Shown here: piece after piece, positions 1-7,800 of the stretch
Numbering within the stretch: the stretch's first letter is position 1
Layout of the letters: each line of letters starts with the position of its first letter
NCBI GenBank assembly: GCA_035500775.1
Contig: DATJWY010000215.1
Coordinates: 1-13,996 of the forward strand
Source of the DNA: DATJWY01 sp035500775
GTDB taxonomy: Bacteria > Pseudomonadota > Alphaproteobacteria > Acetobacterales > Acetobacteraceae
Direction: 5' to 3'
Length of the DNA: 13,996 bases
The notes under the pieces: model-generated
The model's input: the letters and a program-made list of their open reading frames with translations, nothing else
Database searches by the model: none
Told to the model about the DNA's origin: nothing
Program-made: the position numbers and the translations under genes

Positions 1-420
1 ACTACCTCGGGGCCTTCTGCTGGACGACCAATCGGCGGAGCAACATGAAGGGCATGATCGATGCTCTCTGCTGCGCTGTCGTAGCCGCTACCCGGCTGAC
101 CCGCAGGGCCGTCTATGCATAGCGGGTCGATTGGCCGATGAACGGGAAAGCCTTTGATGTCTGGAAGGAGGAGACGTACGCCCGAAAGGCAGCATGACCT
201 CCCGGGCTCACTGTTGTCAGCCTAAACGCGACCGTCGCCGATTAAGTTGACGATGCCGCATCATCGTCGCTCATGAGAGCATCCAACACTGGTGCCGGAA
301 GTCCGAACCGTAGTTCGCAGGGAAACTCAGTTGGTTACGGAAGGTTAACTTTCTGGCAATCACCCCCTGCCGCATACCTCGGCGCATCATGTTGATACCA
401 TAACGACGGATGGGGCCGCC
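1..420. other. Upstream stretch without a convincing gene
   Basis: I recognise no gene here. One + strand frame is open from position 3 to a TAG at 120-122, giving about 39 codons. It resumes in the same frame to a TGA at 195-197. This could be the 3' end of an upstream gene, perhaps decayed, but the residues match no family I know. GC is visibly lower than in the right half of the window. A TTGACG hexamer at 247-252 lacks a good -10 partner, so I do not call a promoter, although the operon promoter must lie in or before this stretch. Confidence 0.4.
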
Positions 421-465
421 TTGATACTAGATGCGGAGAGGATCGCTGAAACCGGCAGGGTCGAT

Positions 466-1803
466 ATGTCAGTGCCGGATGATCCGGCCAAGGCCGCGCC
501 CTCGCCGCCCCCGGAAGACGACAAGACCCCCTTCCCGCCATCCTCCACCGTGCCGACCCAGCCAGGCCCCTTGGGCATACGCTTCGACTTCAACAACGGG
601 GCGCGCGTGCTGCTGCCGAACCGGCAGGCCGGCCAATGGCGCGTACGGCTGCGCGACCTCGACACCGGCAACATCCTGTTTCAGAGCGAGAACCAGGGCG
701 CCCTCGTGACCTCCGCCAAGCGCTACTACGTGCGCATCGGCATCGAGGTCTGGGAACTGGACGCATCCGGCGCGGCGACGCTCGTGTTCAGCCACGCTTA
801 CGATGCGCGCGGCCGGGCGGTGCTGATCCATTTCCCGGTCGGCACGCTCGGCGACACGCTCGGCTGGTTCCCCTACGCCGCCCGCTTCGCCGAGGCGCAT
901 GGTGCCGAACTCACCTGCGCCATGTCCGGGCTGATCATCCCGCTGCTGCGGGATGCCTATCCGCATATCCGCTTCGTCACCCATGAGGAGGTGAAGGCGC
1001 AGGACCTCGCCACCGGCGCCTATGCCACCTACCGGCTCGGCCTGTTCTTCGACGATGCCGAGAGCGCGCAGCAACCCACGGATTTTCGTCTGGTCGGGCT
1101 GCATCGTACCGCGGGCTACATTCTCGGCGTCGACCCGGGGGAGACGCCGCCGCGCCTCGCCTTGCCGGATGAGAGCCGGCCGATTGCCGAGCCCTATGTC
1201 TGCATCGCGACGCAGAGCACCACCCAGTGCAAATACTGGAACAATCCCACGGGCTGGCGCGAAGTGGTGGCGTTCCTGAAGGCGCGCGGCCTGCGGGTGA
1301 TCTGCATCGACCAGAAGCCGGTGCATGGCGCCGGCATCGTCTGGAACCACATTCCGCACGGGGCGGAGGACGCGACCGGCGACCTCCCGCTCACCGAGCG
1401 AGCGCGCTGGCTGCGCCATGCGGCTTGCTTCATCGGGCTGAGCAGCGGCCTCTCCTGGCTCGCCTGGGCGGCCGGCACGCCGGTGGTGATGGTCAGCGGC
1501 TTCACCCACCCGACGAACGAGTTCGCCACGCCCTATCGGGTCATCAACTGGCACGCCTGCAATTCCTGCTGGAACGACCCGCGGGTGCGCTTCGACCACA
1601 AGGACTTCCTCTGGTGCCCGCGCCATGCCGGCACGCCGCGCCAGTTCGAGTGCACCCGGCTGATCACCGCCGCGCAGGTAATCGCGGCGGTCGGGCGGGT
1701 GCCCGCCATTGCGACGTCAGGCGGTCCGGCAACGCTGAACGGGCTTTCGCATCCGCAGGCTGAAGCCACAGATGAACTGAGCAAGAGAGTGAAACGGCGA
1801 TGA
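466..1803 (+). CDS. Autotransporter strand-loop-strand O-heptosyltransferase (Aah/TibC type)
   Basis: This is a cytoplasmic glycosyltransferase predicted to move heptose from ADP-heptose onto Ser/Thr of strand-loop-strand repeats, as Aah does for AIDA-I and TibC for TibA. From the chosen ATG it has 445 residues, close to family size. The N-terminal domain contains GIRFDFNNGARVLLP. The GT core follows with VGTLGDTLGWFPYAARF, CIATQSTTQCKYWNNP and GLSSGLSWLAWAAGTPVVM. Near the C-terminus Cys365, Cys368, Cys384 and Cys396 form CX2CX15CX11C, the pattern of the TibC iron finger. An in-frame TTG at 421 would add 15 residues. I prefer ATG 466 because AGGG lies five bases upstream, but this is not certain. 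The stop overlaps the next start as ATGA, implying translational coupling with its likely substrate. Family assignment is strong; the target is inferred from context. Confidence 0.9.
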   Translation: MSVPDDPAKAAPSPPPEDDKTPFPPSSTVPTQPGPLGIRFDFNNGARVLLPNRQAGQWRVRLRDLDTGNILFQSENQGALVTSAKRYYVRIGIEVWELDASGAATLVFSHAYDARGRAVLIHFPVGTLGDTLGWFPYAARFAEAHGAELTCAMSGLIIPLLRDAYPHIRFVTHEEVKAQDLATGAYATYRLGLFFDDAESAQQPTDFRLVGLHRTAGYILGVDPGETPPRLALPDESRPIAEPYVCIATQSTTQCKYWNNPTGWREVVAFLKARGLRVICIDQKPVHGAGIVWNHIPHGAEDATGDLPLTERARWLRHAACFIGLSSGLSWLAWAAGTPVVMVSGFTHPTNEFATPYRVINWHACNSCWNDPRVRFDHKDFLWCPRHAGTPRQFECTRLITAAQVIAAVGRVPAIATSGGPATLNGLSHPQAEATDELSKRVKRR

Positions 1804-4800
1804 CCAACACCATAGTCTCTTCCGGCCATGTCGTTTCGGGTCAGATCGTATCTGCGTCTGCTGAGTATGGTGACTTTTCTGATACCATCATTGTCAGTTC
1901 AGGCGGTGCCACCTTCGGGACGCAGGTCACGGGATGGGGCTACGCTCATCACGGGGTGTACAGTTATTATGGTGGCACGGAGTATATTGAAGCGGGCGGC
2001 GTAGCCTACGACACAAGCCTCTCTGATGGCGGTGCCGAGCATATCGAATCGGGTGGCATCGCGAGCGGCACCACCCTCCTGAACGCCAGCAATCAGGTTG
2101 TCTCCGGAGGCGGAGTCGCGACCAGCACAGTCATCGAGTCCGAAGTGTCTGAACAAGCTGTTTCCGCAGGCGGCGTCGCAAGCGGCACGGTCATCAGCGC
2201 CGGCAACGAGACAGTCTACTCTGGCGGTTTGGCGGTCAATACGATTGACCTAAGCAGTGGCAACATTTATTATTACACCAATTATATTTATGGAGGTCTA
2301 TTTCTCTCCTCAGGCGGTGTGGCGAGCGGCACGGTCATTAGCAGCGGTGGCCGCGAAACGGTCTACACCGGAGGCTTGGCGATCGGCACGGTCATTAGCA
2401 GCGGTGGTAGCGAAACGGTCTCCTCAGGCGGAGTGGCGAGCGGCACGGTCATTAGCAGCGGCGGGACCCAGACGATCGACTCCGGCAGCGTGGCGATCGA
2501 CACGGTTGTCGGCAACCACGGTATCGAGGTGATCTCCGGAGGCACGACGAGCGACACGCAATTACTGCCGGGCAGTCAGATCGACCTGGCCCTCATCCCT
2601 TACAACTACCTAGTCTCGAATTACAGCCACCTAGCCTCGGCCACCTTCGACGCGGCAACCGATACCCTCACGGTTAGCGCCGGCGGACAGGTCGCAACGA
2701 TTTCGCTCTCCGGCAACTACACGAATGACACGTTCCACCTTGCCTATGATGGGTTGGGCGGCACGGTCGTGAGCGTGGACCAGGCCCCCCGCAGCATCGT
2801 CGTCTCCCCGGGTCAGGACATCTCCGGCTTCACCGTATTTTTGTCCGACACGCTTTCGGTTGGCTCGGGCGGCGTCGCTGACACTACGATCGTCGGCAGT
2901 GGTGGCACCGAAATCGTCCTTTCCGGCGGTGAGGCGACCGGCACGATCGTCAGCAACGGCGGCACTGAAATCGTCCTTTCCGGCGGTAAGGCGGTCGGCA
3001 CGGTCATCAGCAGCGGCGGCACCTTGCTCGTGTCAAGCGGTGCGGACGTGACGCAGACGCAGTTGCTACCCGGTGCCCGGCTCGATCTGGCCAGCCTCGC
3101 CTATGCCAGTGATGCCACGGCGAATCTCGACGCGGCAACCGACATCCTCACGATCGGCACCGGCGGGCAGACGGCAACCCTGCAGCTCTCCGGCAACTAC
3201 GCCGGCAGAGTCTTCCATCTCGCCGACGACGGAAGCAGTGGCACGCTCATCACCGTGGAGCGCACAAGCATTTTCGTCGCTTCCGGCCAGACCGTTTCGG
3301 GCCTCATCGTACTTCCGCCCGACGCGGTCTCTGTGGGTTCGGACGGCATCACCAACGGCACGGTTCTCAGCGGCGGCAGCGAAACTATCTATGCCGGCGG
3401 CACCGCAAGCCTATCCATCATCAGCGATGGCGGCCTGCAGACGGTCTCCAGCGGCGGCGTGGCGAGCGGCACGGTCCTCCGTGACGGCGGAAGCGAGGTG
3501 GTTGCGAGCGGCGGCGCGACGATCGCGACGGTTGTGAGCCACGGCGGCATCGAGTGGGTCTCCGCGGGCGGTGCGGCGCAAGGCGCGGTCATCGACAGCG
3601 GCGCCAGGATGGTGGCCGGCTCGGGCGGCGCGACAAGCGCCACCATCCTCGGCAGCGGTGGCGCCGAGACAGTCGCTTCCGGTGGCGCGGCGAGCGGCAC
3701 GGTCGTGAGCAGCGGCGCTACCGAATGGGTCGATGCCGGCGGCACGGCGACGGGCACGGTCATCGATGGCGGCACCCAGACGATCGATGGCGGCACGGCC
3801 ATCGGCACGGTCGTGAGCAGCGGTGGCGCTGAACTGGTCGTTGGCCCAGGCACAACCAGCAACACGGTGGTCAGCGCCGGCGCGACCGAGACGGTTTCCT
3901 CGGGCGGCACGACGTTCGGTGCGGTCCTCGCCGGCGGCACCGAGACGGTGCTCCTGGGCGGCATCAGCCATGACACGTCCGTTGGTAGCGGCGGCATCCT
4001 GGTGGTCTCGGGCGGCGCGGACGTGACGCAGACGCGGTTGCTGCCCGATGCCGGATTCGATCTGGCCAATTTCGCCTATGCCAGCAACGCCTCGGTCGAC
4101 TTCAACGCGACGACCGGCCTCCTCATGATCCGCGCCGGCGGGAACGCGACAGAACTGTCGCTCTCCGGTGACTACGCGGACAAGTTCTTTTTCCTGACCG
4201 ATGACGGGCGTGGCGGCACGCTCATCACCGAGAAGCAAAAAACAATCACCCTCGTCTCGTCCGGTCAGACCGTTTCGGGTCTCGTCGTGGACTTGACCGA
4301 GGGGATCTCGGTCGGTTCGGGCGGTGTCACCGACAGCACGATTCTCGGCAGTGGCGGTGTCGAGACGATCTTCGCCGGCGGCTCGGCAGGTTTTTCCATC
4401 GTCAGCAGCGGCGGCGTCCAGGTAATCTCCAGCGGCGGCTTGGCGAGCGGCACGGTCCTCGACGGTGGCGCCGAATCGATCTTCGCCGGTGGCGAGGCGA
4501 TCGCCACGGTCGTGAGCAGCGGCGGTATCGAGTCGGCCTCTAGCGGTGGCGAAACGGATGGGGCGGTCATCAGCAGCGGCGGCAAATTGGTAGCCGACGC
4601 TGGCGGCCGGACTAGCGGCACCGTCATCGGCAGCGGTGGCATCGAGACAGTTGATTCCGGCGGCGTGGCAAGCGACACGGTCGTCAGCAGCGGCGGCATC
4701 GAAACGGTCAATTCCGGCGGTGTGACAAGCGGTACGGTCGTCAGCGGCGGTGGCATTGAACTGGTCTCGCGTGGCGGCTCCACAAACGACACAGTCGTCA

Positions 4801-7800
4801 GCAGCGGTGGCGCCGAATCGGTCAAGCTGGGCGGCGCGGCAAGTAACACGGTAATCAGCAGCGGCGGCGTGGAATCCGTCGATGCTGTCGGCCGGGCGAT
4901 CGGCACGGTCGTCAACAGTGGCGGCATCGAGGCGCTCGCGCCCGGCGCCATCGTAACCGGCACGCAACTGCTCTCCGGCGGCGCCATAGATCTGGAGTAT
5001 TTCTCCTATGGCGGCCGCGGCTTGGCCAATTTCGATGGGGCGACCGATACCCTGACGGTCACCGCCGGCGGACATGCGGCGACCTTGTCGCTCTCCGGCG
5101 AACACGCCGACGTGGTGTTCAAGGTCGCCGATGATGGCAAGGGCGGCACGCTCGTCACCCAGGTCGGCACGGCTACTATGGTCGCCTCTTCCGGTCAGGT
5201 CATCTCGGGCCTCACGGTGGCCTCGTCTGAAACCATGCTGATCGAATCCGGCGGCATGGCTGACGGCATGGCGGTTGATGGCGTCGAGTTCGTCGAAAAC
5301 GGTGGCGCCGCAAGCGGTACGGTGGTGAGCGGCGGCGGCAACGAAGCGATCTGGTCCGGCGGCGTCGCGAGCGGCACGGTGATTAGCAGCGGCGGGACTC
5401 AGACGATCTGGTCTGGTGGCGTGGCGAGCGACACCGTCATCAGCAGCGGCGGGACTGAGGCGATCTGGTCCGGCGGCGCGGCGAGCGACACCGTCGTCAG
5501 CAGCGGCGGCAGCGAGGTGGTCTCCGGCGGCACAGCGAGCAACACAATCGTCGGCAATGGCGCAACGGAGATCGTGTCCTCAGGCAGGACGGTCAGTACG
5601 ATGGTGAATAGCGGCGGAACCCAGGTGGTTCCCTATGGCCCCGGCGTCGCGAGCGGCACGGTCATCAGCAGCGGCGCGATCCAAGTGGTCTCCGGCGGCA
5701 CGGCGGCCGATACTGTCGTCAGCAGTGGCGCAGTCCAAGTAGTCTCCGGTGGTTGGACGGACGGCACAGACGTCAGCAGCGGCGGAACCGTTCTGGTTTC
5801 TGGTGGCTCCACTGCCTACACGGTCGTCAACAGCGGCGGCAGCGAGGTGGTCTATTCCGAAGGCGTAGCGGACTGGACAAACCTTGAAGGCGGCACCTTG
5901 ATGGTCTTCGGCGGAGCGGCCGGTGATATAATATCCGACGGCGGCATCGAGAATGTCGGCTCCGGCGGCTCGGCGAGCTACGCGACGGTCTCCAACGGCG
6001 GCATCGAATATATCGGTTCCGGCGGTTCGGCGACTTCCGCGACGGTCTCCAGTGGCGGCATCGCGTATGTCGGTTCCGGCGGCATGGCGGCCGAGACTGT
6101 CGTCAGAAGCGGTGGCATGCTGGAGGTCACGTCCGGCGCCATCGTCAGCCAGACAATATTATGGCCGGGCGGCCAGATCGATCTGGTCGATTTCGCTTAT
6201 GACAGCAGCGGCGTGGCAAGTTTCAACACGGCGGCCCATACACTGACGATCAGCGCCGGCGGCCAGACCGAGACGCTGTCGCTCGCCGGCGACTACAGTC
6301 ACGGCCTCTTCCATCTTGTTCAGGATGGCGGCGGCGGTACGATCGTTTCCGTGGAGGGCACGCCCTGCTACTGCCGTGGCACGCGCATCCTTACCGATCG
6401 CGGCGAGGTGGCGGTGGAGGATCTCCGCATCGGCGACCGGCTGTTGACGCTCGCGGGCGCCATGCGCCCGATCCGCTGGATTGGCCGGCGCAGCTATGCG
6501 GGCCGCTTCGCCGCCGGCAATCGCGACGTGCTGCCGGTGCTGTTCCGCACCGGCGCGCTGGCGGACGGTGTGCCGCGGCGCGATCTGTTCGTCTCGCCGC
6601 TGCATGCGATGTATCTCGATGGCGTGCTGATCCCGGCCTCGGCGCTGGTCAATGGCGACACCATCGTGCAGATGGAGGCGGTGGACCGGGTGGACTACTT
6701 CCACCTGGAACTGGAGACGCACGACGTCATCCTGGCCGAGGGCGCGCCGTCGGAAACCTTCGTCGACGACGACAGCCGGGGCATGTTCCACAATGCGGCG
6801 GAATACCGCCTGCTTTACCCGGATGCCGGGCACGCGCCCGCCCGCTATTGCGCCCCGCGCGTCGAGGAAGGCGAGGCGCTGGAAGCGGTGCGCCGCCGCC
6901 TCGCCGAACGCGCAAGGCCAGACATGGCGGCAGTGCCGCGCCCCGGGCGGCTGACCGGCTGCGTGGACCTCGCCGGGCTGGACCGCATCGCCGGCTGGGC
7001 CCATGACGAGGCGACGCCCGATCGACCGGTCCGGCTGCGCATCCTCGACAATGAGGTGGTGATCGGCGAGGTGCTGGCTGACCGTTTCCGCCCCGACCTG
7101 GAGCAGGCCGGGATCGGCGATGGCCGGCATTGCTTCGAGTTCGGCATCCTGGGCGGGCTCTCGCCCCTGGTGCGCCACGTCATCCGGGTACAGCGCGTCG
7201 CGGACGGGCAGGATCTGCCGAATTCGCCCTGGGTGCTGGAGCCGGCGCCGATCACCCTTACCGCGGCGAGCATGCCCGCGGCGCCGCTGTACGGCTGCAT
7301 CGACGAGGCGACGCGCGAGCGGATCACTGGCTGGGCGCAGGACGGGGCCGATCCGGAGGCGCCGGTCGCGTTGCAGGTTCTCGACAACGGCATGCCGATC
7401 GCACGCGTGCTGGCGAACCGCCACCGCGGCGATCTGGCCAGGCGCGGCATCGGCTGCGGCTGGCACTGTTTCGACCTCGTTATACCCGGCGGGCTCTCGC
7501 CCCTGGCGCGCCACGTGATTCAGGTGCGGCGCGAGACGGACGGCGCCGAGCTCCCCGGCTCCCCCGTGGTGATCGCCCCAGCCGACAGCTTCGATGCCGG
7601 GCTGGAGCAGGCGGTTTCCAGCGCGGTCGCGGCGCTCGGGGCTGCGCCGGAAGGTGAGCGTGTGCTCTCCTTCCTGCTGGCCCAGGCCGACCAACTGCGT
7701 CAGCAGCATGCCGACGCGGAAACGGGGCGCACCGAGCGTCTGCTGTGGCAGCGGCTGCGCCGGCGCTCTGGCGCGGCGGCGGATGAGGCGGAGCCGAACC

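Larger units (their letters stand above)
1884..6149 (+). repeat. Strand-loop-strand (AIDA-like) repeat array, about 57 units
   Basis: The units, counted by eye, are 17-20 codons long and mostly 19 (57 bp). They have the pattern GGxAxxTxVxSGGxxxVxS, the passenger repeat that Aah/TibC enzymes modify. They form five blocks of roughly 11, 4, 13, 12 and 17 units. Each block ends in TQLLPG-like residues leading into a spacer. Each later block restarts with a SGQxxSGxxV motif resembling residues 7-16 of the protein. Two early units carry Tyr-rich insertions. Confidence 0.9.

Noticed and set aside
247..275. TTGACG at 247 as the operon promoter
   Set aside because: About 17 bases on there is no reasonable -10 hexamer.
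3411..5105. 564-codon minus-strand frame opposite the repeats
   Set aside because: The periodic GC-rich repeat keeps several frames open. The Asp/Ala/Arg-rich product has no family features, and the + strand frame is clearly the real one.
1884..6149. Possible CRISPR array because of regular short repeats
   Set aside because: The repeats are in-frame coding units of 57 bp without unrelated spacers, inside one long open frame.
6357..6830. Intein inserted in the giant protein
   Set aside because: No homing endonuclease, no Asn plus Cys/Ser/Thr splice junction, and the flanks are not a split host domain. Hint_2 fits better.
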